From Streptomonospora mangrovi (GTDB lineage: Bacteria; Actinomycetota; Actinomycetes; Streptosporangiales; Streptosporangiaceae), in the NCBI RefSeq assembly GCF_027604915.1, contig NZ_JAJAQC010000012.1:62001-126000 (forward strand): 64,000 nt of DNA, written 5' to 3'. The notes beneath the pieces are model-generated. The model made no database searches. It saw only the letters and a program-made list of their open reading frames with translations, and was not told where the DNA came from. Positions within the stretch are counted from its first letter, which is position 1. Each line of letters begins with the position of its first letter. Shown in pieces: positions 32,563 through 40,783 of this stretch. A program made the translations under genes and the position numbers.

Positions 32563-32580
32563 AAGTACTACGTAGTACTT
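32563..32580. promoter_or_regulatory. Perfect 18-bp palindrome upstream of MFS gene
   Basis: AAGTACTACGTAGTACTT, without mismatch, 48 bases upstream of the MFS start. A/T-rich for this genome, as operators often are. The binding protein is not evident: the nearest regulator, LacI, is at the far end of the MFS gene. PadR- and MarR-type sites of similar composition exist. Confidence 0.6.
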
Positions 32581-32962
32581 CCCAGGTTTGAGCCTGGCAC
32601 ACCCGGCACCACGGCGGCAACCGCCTATCCCTCGCCGCCGAGGGCTGAGTCGGCGAGGGAGGTGGTGTAGCCGGGGATGCCGTTTCGGTGCTCTTGCGGT
32701 CGGCCGGGGTCGCGACGGGGAGGTGAGTCCGGCGGTGCCCGAGGCCGCCCCGGCCATCCGCCCCGCTGACCGGTGGGCGCGTGCCCCGCCCCGTGCCCGG
32801 CCTCGGCGCCCCGTCGCCACCTCGACCAAAGGTCCCGCAGACCGGTGGCCGCCCGCCTGACCCCCGCTTGCCGCCGGTGCCCCGTCTGGGGCCGAGCCAC
32901 CTACGGGCTGCGCCGGTGGCCGCAGCGCCCGGCCACCGGCTGCCCTCGCGACTCGTCGGGCC
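32581..32962. other. Intergenic region, nothing assigned
   Basis: About 380 bases between the MFS operator and the SnoaL-like gene. Short open frames on both strands have no ribosome-binding site or familiar motif. I see no strong hairpin. Confidence 0.35.
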
Positions 32963-33424
32963 TCACATTCCGCCGGTCGTACCGGTGGTCGCGGCGCAGG
33001 CGGCGGCGATCGTCGCCGTGTCCCAGTAGAACGGGCGGACCTCGCGGATTCTGCCGTCCTCGACCGCGATCGTCTGAAGGATGGGGAAGGCCAGTTCGCG
33101 GCCGGTGGCGCGGGCGCGGGCGTGGACCTGGGTGTGCACCACGGCGGTCGGTCCGGTGGCCAGGAACTCCTGCTCGACCATCGCGAACGACTCCCACGTC
33201 CGGCTCATCGCGTGGAAGAACCGCGCCAGGCCCGCGTGGCCGCGCCAGGTGCCGCCGTAGGGCAGCGCCGCCGCCTGATGCAGTTCCACGTCGGTGGCGA
33301 AGAAGGGGGCGAGGATGTCGAACGAGGCCGCACCGGGTCCTCCCGCCGCCAGGTACTTCGCCTCGGCCGCGTACATGCCGGTGAGGACAGTGGTCGAGTT
33401 GGTCTCGTCGGATGTCTTCGTCAT
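32963..33424 (-). CDS. SnoaL-like / NTF2-fold protein
   Basis: 153 residues: YLAAGGPGAASFDILAPFFA, LPYGGTWRGHAGLARFF, VVHTQVHARARATGRELAFP and the closing EDGRIREVRPFYWDT. The pattern matches the SnoaL/DUF4440-like NTF2 fold, used as a small enzyme or ligand-binding domain (ketosteroid-isomerase type). Catalytic residues cannot be assigned. ATG 33424 heads MTKTSDETNST; the 17-residue extension to 33475 is not typical. Standing alone beside the HelD-type gene. Confidence 0.75.
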   Translation of the reverse strand: MTKTSDETNSTTVLTGMYAAEAKYLAAGGPGAASFDILAPFFATDVELHQAAALPYGGTWRGHAGLARFFHAMSRTWESFAMVEQEFLATGPTAVVHTQVHARARATGRELAFPILQTIAVEDGRIREVRPFYWDTATIAAACAATTGTTGGM

Positions 33425-33485
33425 GGTGCCCAGCGTGGACGGCGCGGACGGATCTGTCCGGCGGGGATCGGACACCGTCCTGCCG

Positions 33486-35933
33486 CTAGGCCCACTCCTC
33501 CCGCAGCCGGCGGAGCATCGGCGGCAGCGGGTCCTCGTGGACCACGGTCAGGCGGCGGGTGGCCCGGGTGATCGCCACGTACAGGTCGCGGCCGCCCGCC
33601 GCCGAGGACGCCGCCACCGCCGCCGGATCGACCACCACCACCGCGTCGAACTCCAGCCCCTTGCTCTGCCCCGGGGTCAGCACCGCCACCGCCGCGTCCA
33701 GCGCCGCCGGGCCGGCGTCGGCCGCCGCCTCCGGCAGCAGGGCGGCCACCTCGGCGTGGCGCCGCGCCGGGACGATGACCGCCACCCGGCCCTCGCCGAT
33801 CGCCGCCAGTTCCTCGGCCACCAGCGCGGGCAGCCGCGCGGGCAGGTCGGCGGCCGCGACGCGGACCGCGCGCGGCGGGTCGCCCTCGGCGCGCACCGAC
33901 TCCGGCACCCGCTGCTCGGGCGCCACCTCCGCCAGCACGTCGGCGGCCACCGCCATGATGGGCGCGGGCGTGCGGTAGTTGATCAGCAGCCGCTCCTCGT
34001 GCAGCCGCCCGCCGGCGTAGCGGCCCAGCATCGCGCTCCAGGTCCGCGCACCCGCCGGGCTGCCGGTCTGCGCGGTGTCGCCCACCACCGTGAGCGACCG
34101 GGTGGGCACCCGGCGCATGACCGCGCGCCAGGCCATCTCCGACAGCTCCTGGGCCTCGTCCACGATCACGTGCCCGTAGGTCCACTCGCGGTCGGCCGCG
34201 GCGCGCTCCGCCGTGGTGGCGGCCGGGGCCGCGCCCCGCTGCCGCTCGGCCAGCGTGTCGGCGGCCATCAGGCCGTCCTCGAAGAGCCCCGTGTACTCCA
34301 GCACCCCCTGGGCGTAGCGCTCCTCGTCGGCGCGGCGCCGGCGCTCGGCCCGCTCGGCGGCCAGGTCGGCGCTGTTGTCGACGCCCAGCAGTTCGGCCGC
34401 CTCGTCCAGCAGCGGCACGTCGCCCACGGTCCACGGCGCGCCGGCGGGGCGGTGCAGCGCGGCGCGCTCCCCCTCGGTCAGTCCGGCCCGCGCGCCGACG
34501 CGCTCCAGCGTGGCGCGGTCGCTCAGCAACTCCCCGACCAGCCGCTGCGGGGTGAGGTGCGGCCACAGCCCGTCGATCGCCCGCCGCACCGGCTCCTCCT
34601 GCCACAGGGCCTGGGCCGTGTACCGCAGGTCGGCGTCGTCGGCGGGGCGGTCCAGTTGCCGCGCCTGGTCGCGCGCCAGCGCCTCCAGCATGCGGTTGAC
34701 CACCAGCTTGCGGGCGAGGTTGTGGGCCAGCGGCAGCGCGCGGGCGCGGTCGCGGATCGCGCGGCACACCGCGGCGGGCACCCGCAGCCGCATACCGTCG
34801 GTCTCGACCACCAGCGCCGACTCCGCCGCGCCGCCCGGTCCGCCCGCGCCACCCCTTCCGCCCGAGCCGTCCCGCCCGCCCGAGCAGCCCGGCCCGCTTT
34901 TCGCTCCGCCCGGCTCACCCGGCACCCGCTGGCGGTCGGCCACGGCGGCCTCCACCACCGCGGCCATGCGCAGCGAGCCCTTGACCACGGCCGCCTCCGG
35001 CGGGTCCTGGGCGGTGGCCGCGACCCCGGGGAAGAGTTCGCCCACCGTGCGCAGCACCACGTCGGTCTCACCCAGGGAGGGCAGCACCTCGCCGATGTAG
35101 CGCAGGAACGTGGGGTTGGGCCCCACCACCAGCACGCCCCGGCGCTCCAGCACGTTGCGGTGGGTGTAGAGGAGGTAGGCCGCCCGGTGCAGCGCCGCGA
35201 CGGTCTTGCCGGTGCCCGGGCCGCCCTGCACCACCAGCACCCCGGCCAGGCCCGACCGGATGACCCGGTCCTGCTCGGTCTGGATGGTGGCGACGATGTC
35301 GTGCATGCGCCCGGTGCGCCCCCGGCGCAGTCCGGCCAGCAGCGCCGCCTCGCCCACCAGGGTGCGGCGGTCGGCGTCGCTGAGGCCGTCGAGGTCGAAC
35401 ACCTCGTCGTCCACGCCCGTCACCGTGCGGTCGCGCATGTGCAGGTGGCGGCGGCGCACCAGGCCGTCGGGCGAGACGGGGGTGGCCGAGTAGAACGGCC
35501 GGGCGGCCGGCGCCCGCCAGTCCACCAGCAGCGACTCGTGGTCGTCGTCGCGGATGCCGATGCGGCCGATGTAGAGGGTGTCACCGCCGTGGTCGGGGTC
35601 GTGGTCGATACGGCCGAAGCACAGGCCGTTCTCGACCGCCGAGAGCCGCGCGGCGCGCGCGGCCTGCTCGGCGACGGCGGCCTCGCGCTCCATCAGCGCC
35701 GCGTACCCGCCGGTGCCCCCGCGCGCGAACGCGGCGGTGAGCGCGGCGCCGGCGCGCTCCCGCAGCACATCCAGCCGGGCGTAGAGGCGGTCGACGCGGT
35801 CCTGCTCGGCGCGCACGGCGGCGGCGCGCCCGGAGCCGCAGGAGGGGGCGGTGCCGTGTCCGGGGGAGGAGGGGGAGGGCTGCCGGGGCGGTGCCGACCG
35901 CGCGTCCGCCCGGGAATCTTGACGCTGCTCCAT
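33486..35933 (-). CDS. helD: HelD-type UvrD-like helicase / RNA polymerase recycling factor
   Basis: 815 residues. N-terminal coiled-coil arm (RAEQDRVDRLYARLDVLRER), signature YIGRIGIRD and LLVDWRAPAARPFY, Walker A VVQGGPGTGKT (about 235-245), VIVDEAQELSEM (Walker B), VVGDTAQTG, INYRTP and the final motif LYVAITRATRRLTVV. This is actinobacterial HelD, which inserts its arm into RNA polymerase and releases it from nucleic acid with ATP. Some homologues (HelR) give rifampicin tolerance. A Gly-rich insertion (SGGRDGSGGRGGAGGPGG) interrupts the middle. ATG 35933 has AAGGAG 12 bases upstream. Divergent from trpEG. Confidence 0.88.
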   Translation of the reverse strand: MEQRQDSRADARSAPPRQPSPSSPGHGTAPSCGSGRAAAVRAEQDRVDRLYARLDVLRERAGAALTAAFARGGTGGYAALMEREAAVAEQAARAARLSAVENGLCFGRIDHDPDHGGDTLYIGRIGIRDDDHESLLVDWRAPAARPFYSATPVSPDGLVRRRHLHMRDRTVTGVDDEVFDLDGLSDADRRTLVGEAALLAGLRRGRTGRMHDIVATIQTEQDRVIRSGLAGVLVVQGGPGTGKTVAALHRAAYLLYTHRNVLERRGVLVVGPNPTFLRYIGEVLPSLGETDVVLRTVGELFPGVAATAQDPPEAAVVKGSLRMAAVVEAAVADRQRVPGEPGGAKSGPGCSGGRDGSGGRGGAGGPGGAAESALVVETDGMRLRVPAAVCRAIRDRARALPLAHNLARKLVVNRMLEALARDQARQLDRPADDADLRYTAQALWQEEPVRRAIDGLWPHLTPQRLVGELLSDRATLERVGARAGLTEGERAALHRPAGAPWTVGDVPLLDEAAELLGVDNSADLAAERAERRRRADEERYAQGVLEYTGLFEDGLMAADTLAERQRGAAPAATTAERAAADREWTYGHVIVDEAQELSEMAWRAVMRRVPTRSLTVVGDTAQTGSPAGARTWSAMLGRYAGGRLHEERLLINYRTPAPIMAVAADVLAEVAPEQRVPESVRAEGDPPRAVRVAAADLPARLPALVAEELAAIGEGRVAVIVPARRHAEVAALLPEAAADAGPAALDAAVAVLTPGQSKGLEFDAVVVVDPAAVAASSAAGGRDLYVAITRATRRLTVVHEDPLPPMLRRLREEWA

Positions 35934-35957
35934 GTCTGTGATAGACTCCTTAATGAG

Positions 35958-35995
35958 ATATGCTCTCACTCCGAATCCGAGCCTAGAGAGCGTAT
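35958..35995. promoter_or_regulatory. 10-bp inverted repeat in the helD promoter region
   Basis: ATATGCTCTC (35958-35967) and GAGAGCGTAT (35986-35995) are inverted repeats with one mismatch, 18 bases apart, just upstream of the helD ribosome-binding site, in A/T-rich DNA. The rifampicin-associated element described for HelR genes was looked for and not seen. Confidence 0.4.
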
Positions 35996-36045
35996 CAGAG
36001 CAGCGCGCCGCGCGCCCAGTCGCACGTCTGCCCCGCAGACCCCCG

Positions 36046-36200
36046 ATGCGCTATGCTTCTCCCCATGCGAACCGCACCGACCTCACCCCAGTGGTGGGGG
36101 CGCCCCCCAGGGGGGCCCCCCCGGGGGCGGGGGCCACCACCCCCCATGCGCTATGCTTCTCCCCATGCGACCCGCCCCGACCCCACCCCTGTGGTGGCGC
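36046..36200 (+). repeat. Tandem 100-bp-period duplication of promoter plus Trp-Trp leader
   Basis: The block starting ATGCGCTATGCTTCTCCCCA occurs at 36046 and again at 36146, exactly 100 bp apart. About 50 bases are conserved, including a TATGCT -10 box (36052-36057; 36152-36157), an ATG seven bases later (36065; 36165) and tandem TGG TGG codons at codons 10-11 (36092-36097; 36192-36197). The G/C-rich second halves differ. Only the second copy is followed by an intrinsic terminator. Confidence 0.8.
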
Positions 36201-36355
36201 CGCCTCTCGGCGGCGCCCGCAGGTTCGCGATTCCACCGACCAGCGCACGACCGCCCGCACCGGCGGTCGTTTTTCGCGTTCACGGCCCCGGTTCGGCGGC
36301 GCCAGATCCGCACCGTCCCAGTGTGAAAAGGACCGGCCGTGACCCCAGGTACTGA
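36065..36355 (+). CDS. First trp leader peptide copy (MRTAPTSPQWW...)
   Basis: ATG 36065, leaderless behind TATGCT. The peptide begins MRTAPTSPQWWG, with adjacent Trp codons 10-11, as in leader peptides that sense charged tRNA-Trp. The frame stays open through the second copy to 36355, past the trpEG start, which is unusual. Only the first dozen codons are likely to matter. No U-tailed hairpin directly follows this copy. Confidence 0.4.
   Translation: MRTAPTSPQWWGRPPGGPPRGRGPPPPMRYASPHATRPDPTPVVAPPLGGARRFAIPPTSARPPAPAVVFRVHGPGSAAPDPHRPSVKRTGRDPRY
36165..36326 (+). CDS. trpL: Second trp leader peptide copy (MRPAPTPPLWW...)
   Basis: ATG 36165 lies seven bases after TATGCT. The peptide begins MRPAPTPPLWWRR, with Trp-Trp at codons 10-11, placed just before strand 1 of an attenuator. 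It remains open to a TGA at 36326, 13 bases before trpEG; a stop soon after the Trp codons is missing. Fused trpE(G) genes in Rhizobium are likewise controlled by a Trp-rich leader. Confidence is good that this is the leader, lower that all 53 codons are used. Confidence 0.6.
   Translation: MRPAPTPPLWWRRLSAAPAGSRFHRPAHDRPHRRSFFAFTAPVRRRQIRTVPV
36196..36274 (+). promoter_or_regulatory. trp attenuator (1:2, 2:3 and 3:4 hairpins)
   Basis: Strand 1 GGCGCCGCC (36196-36204) pairs with strand 2 GGCGGCGCC (36209-36217). Strand 3 ACGACCGCC (36247-36255) pairs with strand 4 GGCGGTCGT (36262-36270) and is followed by TTTT (36271-36274), a complete intrinsic terminator. Strand 2 can instead pair with strand 3 (GGCGG with CCGCC, extended past a bulged A). 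A ribosome stalled on the Trp-Trp codons at 36192-36197 would cover strand 1, free strand 2 and prevent termination. Confidence 0.78.
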
Positions 36356-38573
36356 CTCCGCACCGTCCGAGTCGAGCCGCATCGCCTACCGCACCGCCGG
36401 CGGGCTCGCCGTCGAGCGCACCGCCACGCCCTGCGACCCCGAAGTCCTCACCGCGCTCGTGCAGAGCGTCGAGCACCGCCGCGGCGGCGTGCTCTCCTCG
36501 GGAATGGAGTACCCCGGCCGCTACAGCCGCTGGCACCTGGGCTACGTCGACCCCTGCGTCGAGGTCGCCGCGCGCGGGCGCCGCGTCACCGCCGTGCCCC
36601 TCAACGACCGCGGCCGGGTGCTGATGCCGGTGATCGCCACGGCCTTCGCCGAGCACACCGCCCCGGGCGCCGACCCCGGCACCGCCGACCGCCTTGAGGT
36701 CACCGTGCCCGAACCCGGCCCCGGCGAGTTCTTCACCGAGGAGCAGCGCAGCCGCCGGCCCAGCGTCTTCTCCGTCCTGCGGTCCGTCGTCGCCCTGTTC
36801 TCCGCCGAGGAGGACCCCCACCTGGGCCTCTACGGCGCCTTCGGCTACGACCTGGCCTTCCAGTTCGAGCCGGTCGAACCGGTTTTGGAGCGCGATCCAG
36901 AGGACCGCGACCTCGTGCTGCACCTGCCCGACTCCATCGTCGTGCGCGACCGCAAGCGCGAGACCTGCCTGCGCTACACCTACGAGTTCACCCGCGAGGG
37001 CGCCGCCCCGGAAGCCGGCCCCGCCACCACCCACGGCCTGCCGCGCGAGACCGAGCCCACGCCCGCCGTGGTGCCCGCCGAGATCCCGCCCCCGCCCGAA
37101 CCCGGCAGCTACGCCCGCATCGTCGAGAAGGCCAAGGAGCGGTTCGTCCGCGGCGACCTGTTCGAGGTCGTGCCCGGCCACCGCACCTACGGCGCCTGCG
37201 AGTCGCCCGCGCGCTTTTACGAGCGGCTGCGCGAACGCAACCCCGCCCCCTACGAGTTCTTCTTCAACCTCGGCGAGGGCGAGTACCTGGTCGGCGCCTC
37301 ACCCGAGATGTTCGTGCGCGTCAGCGGCACCCCCGGCCAGGGCCAGCGCGTCGAGACCTGCCCCATCTCCGGCACCATCGCGCGCGGCGACGACGCCCTG
37401 GGCGACGCCGAGAACATCCGCGAGCTGCTGTCCTCCCTCAAGGAGGAGTCGGAGCTGACCATGTGCACCGACGTCGACCGCAACGACAAGTCGCGGGTGT
37501 GCGAGCCGGGCAGCGTCCGCGTCATCGGCCGCCGCCAGATCGAGCTGTACAGCCGGCTCATCCACACCGTCGACCACATCGAGGGCCGGCTGCGCCCGGA
37601 GTTCGACGCGCTGGACGCCTTCCTCACCCACATGTGGGCCGTCACCGTCACCGGCGCGCCCAAGACCTGGGCCATGCGGTTCATCGAGCAGCACGAGACC
37701 ACCCCGCGCCGCTGGTACGGCGGCGCGGTGGGGGTCATCAACTTCAACGGCGCCATGAACACCGGCCTGACCCTGCGCACCGCCCACATCCAGAACGGCG
37801 TGGCCACCGTGCGCGTGGGCGCCACCCTGCTCTACGACTCCGACCCCGACGCCGAGGAGCGCGAGACCTTCCTCAAGGCGCGGGCCCTGCTGGAGACCCT
37901 GGCCCTGGACTCCGCCCCGCGCGCCGACCGCCCCGAGACCGCCCCCGCCGAACCCGAGGCCGCGCCCCTCCCGGCCGCCGGCGCGGGCATGCGGGTGCTG
38001 CTGGTCGACTACGAGGACTCCTTCGTCAACACCCTGGCCGACTACGTCCGCCGCCACGGCGCCGACGTCACCACCGTGCGCCACGGGTTCGACCCCGCGC
38101 TGCTGGACGAACTCGCCCCCGACCTGGTGGTGCTCTCGCCCGGCCCCGGCCTGCCCGCCGACTTCGACACCGCCGCCCTGCTGGACGAGCTGGACCGGCG
38201 CGGCCTGCCGGTGTTCGGGGTGTGCCTGGGCCTCCAGGCCATGGTCGAGCACGCCGGCGGCGAACTCCTCACCCTGGCCGAGCCCGTGCACGGCAAGCCC
38301 GGCCGCATCCGCGTCGAGGGCGGCGACCTGCTCTCCGGCCTGGCCGAGAACGGCCTGTTCACCGGCGCCCGCTACCACTCCACCTACACCACCCCCGAGC
38401 GCGTCAAGGGCTTCACCGTCACCGCCGTGACCGGCGACCCCGCCGCGCCCGTGGTGATGGCGGTCGAGGACCCCGCGGCCCGCAAGTGGGCGGTGCAGTT
38501 CCACCCCGAGTCCATCCTCACCGCCGCCGTGGGGGAGCGGATCATCGAGCGGGTGCTGCGCATGGCCAGGTAG
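36339..38573 (+). CDS. trpEG: Anthranilate synthase, fused TrpE-TrpG
   Basis: A 744-residue single chain. Residues about 1-530 are chorismate-binding component I (FEVVPGHRTYGACESPARFY, CPISGTIARG, LTMCTDVDRNDKSRVC, WAVTVTGAPKTWAM). Residues about 548-740 are the class-I glutamine amidotransferase (LLVDYEDSFVNTLADYVRRH, LSPGPGLP, catalytic Cys in GVCLGLQ near 628, HPES). It makes anthranilate, the first step of tryptophan synthesis. The fused form is known from rhizobia, Azospirillum and some actinomycetes. GTG 36339 is preceded by AAAGGA. Its leader has Trp-Trp codons and an attenuator. No other trp gene is adjacent, and no phenazine genes either, which favours a tryptophan-linked role. Confidence 0.93.
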   Translation: MTPGTDSAPSESSRIAYRTAGGLAVERTATPCDPEVLTALVQSVEHRRGGVLSSGMEYPGRYSRWHLGYVDPCVEVAARGRRVTAVPLNDRGRVLMPVIATAFAEHTAPGADPGTADRLEVTVPEPGPGEFFTEEQRSRRPSVFSVLRSVVALFSAEEDPHLGLYGAFGYDLAFQFEPVEPVLERDPEDRDLVLHLPDSIVVRDRKRETCLRYTYEFTREGAAPEAGPATTHGLPRETEPTPAVVPAEIPPPPEPGSYARIVEKAKERFVRGDLFEVVPGHRTYGACESPARFYERLRERNPAPYEFFFNLGEGEYLVGASPEMFVRVSGTPGQGQRVETCPISGTIARGDDALGDAENIRELLSSLKEESELTMCTDVDRNDKSRVCEPGSVRVIGRRQIELYSRLIHTVDHIEGRLRPEFDALDAFLTHMWAVTVTGAPKTWAMRFIEQHETTPRRWYGGAVGVINFNGAMNTGLTLRTAHIQNGVATVRVGATLLYDSDPDAEERETFLKARALLETLALDSAPRADRPETAPAEPEAAPLPAAGAGMRVLLVDYEDSFVNTLADYVRRHGADVTTVRHGFDPALLDELAPDLVVLSPGPGLPADFDTAALLDELDRRGLPVFGVCLGLQAMVEHAGGELLTLAEPVHGKPGRIRVEGGDLLSGLAENGLFTGARYHSTYTTPERVKGFTVTAVTGDPAAPVVMAVEDPAARKWAVQFHPESILTAAVGERIIERVLRMAR

Positions 38574-38639
38574 ACCCGCCGGGGCGCCCCGGCGCCGAAG
38601 CGGACGCGAACGCTCCGCCGCAGCCCTACGCTCGATGGC

Positions 38640-39446
38640 ATGGACGCGAAACTGGGCAGGATCGTGATCACGGGAGCGGCGGGGCGGATCGGCTCCGCCC
38701 TGCGCGCGGGGCTGCGCGACGACGCCGAGCACCTCGTACTGCTCGACCGCGAACCGGTCGAGCCCGACGACGACCGCGAGAGCGCCGTGACGGCCGACAT
38801 CGGCGACCGCGCGGCGCTGGTCGAGGCGTTCGCCGGCGCCGACGCCGTGCTGCACCTGGCCGCGATCCCCGACGAGGCGCCCCTGGCCGACCTCCTCGAC
38901 GTCAACGTCCGCGGCACCCACAACGTCCTGGAGGCCGCCCGCCGCGCCGAGGTGCCGCGCGTGGTGCTGTTCTCCAGCAACCGCGTCACCGGCAACTACC
39001 CCATCCACCACCACGTGTTCCCCGACGAGCCGCCCCGCCCCGACGGCCTCTACGGGGTCAGCAAGGTCGCCGTCGAGGCGCTGGGCCAGCTCTACGCCGA
39101 CACCTTCGGCCTGGAGGTGGTGGCCCTGCGGGTCGGCTCGTTCGAGGAGGAGCCCACCCAGACCCGCCACCTCGCCACCTGGCTGAGCCCGCGCGACTGC
39201 GTGGGCTTCGCGCGCGCCGCGCTCACCGCGCCCAACGTGGCCTTCGTCGCCGCCTACGCGGTCTCGGGCAACGCCCGCCGGTTCTGGGACCTCAGCGCGG
39301 GCGAGAACGAGCTGGGCTACCGCCCGGTCGACGACGCCGCCCGCTTCGCCGGGCGGTTCCCCGACGACGACCCCTTCTGGCACGGAGGCCCGCAGGGCGG
39401 CGCGTTCGCCCGACCCGAGTCCGTGCTGCCTCACCTGCGGGAATAA
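38640..39446 (+). CDS. NAD-dependent epimerase/dehydratase (uronate dehydrogenase-like extended SDR)
   Basis: 268 residues: Rossmann motif ITGAAGRIGSALR, HLAAIPDE, NVRGTHNVLEAAR, FSSNRVTGNYP and the active-site YGVSK. The GxxGxxG, SSN and YxxxK pattern with this length matches the uronate-dehydrogenase-like group of extended SDRs, but sugar specificity cannot be proved. The ATG at 38640 lies seven bases after TACGCT (38627-38632), a leaderless promoter, so it is probably a separate transcript from trpEG although only 66 bp downstream. Confidence 0.85.
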   Translation: MDAKLGRIVITGAAGRIGSALRAGLRDDAEHLVLLDREPVEPDDDRESAVTADIGDRAALVEAFAGADAVLHLAAIPDEAPLADLLDVNVRGTHNVLEAARRAEVPRVVLFSSNRVTGNYPIHHHVFPDEPPRPDGLYGVSKVAVEALGQLYADTFGLEVVALRVGSFEEEPTQTRHLATWLSPRDCVGFARAALTAPNVAFVAAYAVSGNARRFWDLSAGENELGYRPVDDAARFAGRFPDDDPFWHGGPQGGAFARPESVLPHLRE

Positions 39447-39512
39447 CGAGATCTGCGACAATCTTGGCCCGGCCCGCGTTATGCCGAGGACCCCAGGGGC
39501 AGTCCATAGGCC

Positions 39513-39653
39513 ATGGGTATTCTCTTGCTGATACTGGGGATCATCCTCATCGTCGCCGGCGTTTTCGCGCTGGTGCGCCGCCAGCTCCTCTGGGGCATCG
39601 TGCTGATCGTTCTCGGCGTGATCGTGGCGCCCGGGCAGTTCTACCTCGGTTGA
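39513..39653 (+). CDS. Tiny two-helix membrane protein (46 aa), GPGG-motif-like
   Basis: MGILLLILGIILIVAGVFAL, a basic turn VRRQLLWG and a second helix IVLIVLGVIVAPGQ ending FYLG. This matches the small membrane protein group of actinobacteria known by its GPGG-type C-terminal motif (APGQ here). Function unknown. It uses TTG, ATA and TTC codons more than neighbours. A strong 18-bp hairpin follows at 39715-39755. Confidence 0.65.
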   Translation: MGILLLILGIILIVAGVFALVRRQLLWGIVLIVLGVIVAPGQFYLG

Positions 39654-39714
39654 CGCGGACATCCCCCGTATCCCCGAACAAGACCGAAAGAAGAAGCCGA
39701 CAACAGATTCGCCC

Positions 39715-39755
39715 GCAGGTCCCCGGCCCGCCACCGCGGCGGGCCGGGGACCTGC
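39715..39755. terminator. Perfect 18-bp hairpin
   Basis: Arms 39715-39732 and 39738-39755 are fully complementary with a five-base loop (ACCGC), 60 bases after the tiny membrane-protein gene. Very stable; no U-run. Probably the terminator of that gene. Confidence 0.7.
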
Positions 39756-39933
39756 CCTGTGGGCGGGCGGTGCTACGTTCGACCTGTGCCGCCCGCCGAG
39801 GCCGCCGGCCGCCACCGCGCCGCCGCGTCCTCCCCGCCGGCCCGCGCACCGCGCGCGGGCCCACCGCCCGGGCGGCCTCGCCATGAGCAACCGCCGCGCC
39901 CGCCCACGGCGCGGCCCTGGGGGAGAGAACCAC

Positions 39934-40731
39934 GTGAAGAGCGTCGAGCCCGAGGTCCACCTGATCGCCCGGCCGCAGTTGGACTACGACGAGATCGCCC
40001 GCTACCTCGCCGACGTCGGCGGGCAGAGCTGGCTGGAGCGGCTGGACCGCGGCGACCTGGACACCCCGCTCAACGACCCGCAGAACCTCGCGGAGTTCGC
40101 CGGCCGGCTGTGCTACCGCTCCTGGGAGCCGGGCCTCAACCCCAACGTCACCCGCATCCGCACCGACCAGGACGCCTACCTCGGCAACATCCTGGCCAGC
40201 ATGCACGGATCGGTGCTGGAGCACGTCAGCTTCAGCTTCGTGCTGCACAACGTCAGCCGGGTGCTCACCCACGAACTCGTCCGCCACCGCCCCGGCACCG
40301 CCGTCTCCCAGGAGTCGCTGCGGTTCGTGCGGCTGACCGACATCCCGTTCTGGTTCCCCGAGTGGGCCAAGGACGACCCCGAGCTGATGAAGCGTGCCAC
40401 CGACATGCTGGACCAGATGGAGCGGTTCCAGTTGTGGATGGCCGACCACTTCGGCCTGGACGAGGAGGGCGTGGCCTTCGCCGAGAAGAAGCACCGCACC
40501 TCGTTCATGCGCCGCTTCGCCCCCGAGGGGGTCGCCACCGGCCTGGTGTGGACCGCCAACGTCCGCACCCTGCGCCACACCATCGAGGCCCGCACCGCCC
40601 CCGGCGCCGAGGAGGAGATCCGCCTGCTCTTCGGCCGCATCGCCGAACTCCTGCGCACCGAGGCCCCCGCCCTGTTCGGCGACTACGAGGTCACCGACGG
40701 CGCGTGGGTCCCCACCTGGCGCAAGGTCTGA
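39934..40731 (+). CDS. thyX: FAD-dependent thymidylate synthase ThyX
   Basis: 265 residues. The ThyX motif RHRPGTAVSQESLR (about 116-129) is intact, with SVLEHVSFSFVLHNVSR before it and VWTANVRTLRHTIEART later. It methylates dUMP using methylene-tetrahydrofolate and FAD. GTG 39934 is chosen because GGGGGAGAG lies about eight bases upstream; ATG 39883 would add 17 Arg/Gly-rich residues. A -10-like TACGTT at about 39774 suggests a promoter with a long leader. It is followed by a hairpin at 40743-40783. No ThyA in the window. Confidence 0.95.
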   Translation: MKSVEPEVHLIARPQLDYDEIARYLADVGGQSWLERLDRGDLDTPLNDPQNLAEFAGRLCYRSWEPGLNPNVTRIRTDQDAYLGNILASMHGSVLEHVSFSFVLHNVSRVLTHELVRHRPGTAVSQESLRFVRLTDIPFWFPEWAKDDPELMKRATDMLDQMERFQLWMADHFGLDEEGVAFAEKKHRTSFMRRFAPEGVATGLVWTANVRTLRHTIEARTAPGAEEEIRLLFGRIAELLRTEAPALFGDYEVTDGAWVPTWRKV

Positions 40732-40742
40732 ACCGGCCCGGC

Positions 40743-40783
40743 GGGGCCGCCCGCGCCCGCCGGTCGGGGCGGCGGGCGGCCCC
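40743..40783 (+). terminator. Hairpin terminator of thyX
   Basis: GGGGCCGCCCGC (40743-40754) pairs with GCGGGCGGCCCC (40772-40783), 12 bp, 17-base loop, 11 bases after the stop. The rest of the gap to 41000 is extremely G/C-rich and holds no supported gene. Confidence 0.55.

Noticed and set aside
35934-36046. Rifampicin-associated element (RAE) upstream of helD, which would mark it as a HelR resistance gene
   Set aside because: The expected inverted repeat was not found in either orientation; the dyad present (ATATGCTCTC/GAGAGCGTAT) is different.
39786-39933. Leaderless ORF at GTG 39786, six bases after TACGTT
   Set aside because: The frame yields Pro/Arg/Ala-rich sequence that runs on into thyX in another frame. 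The -10 box more likely serves thyX with a long leader.
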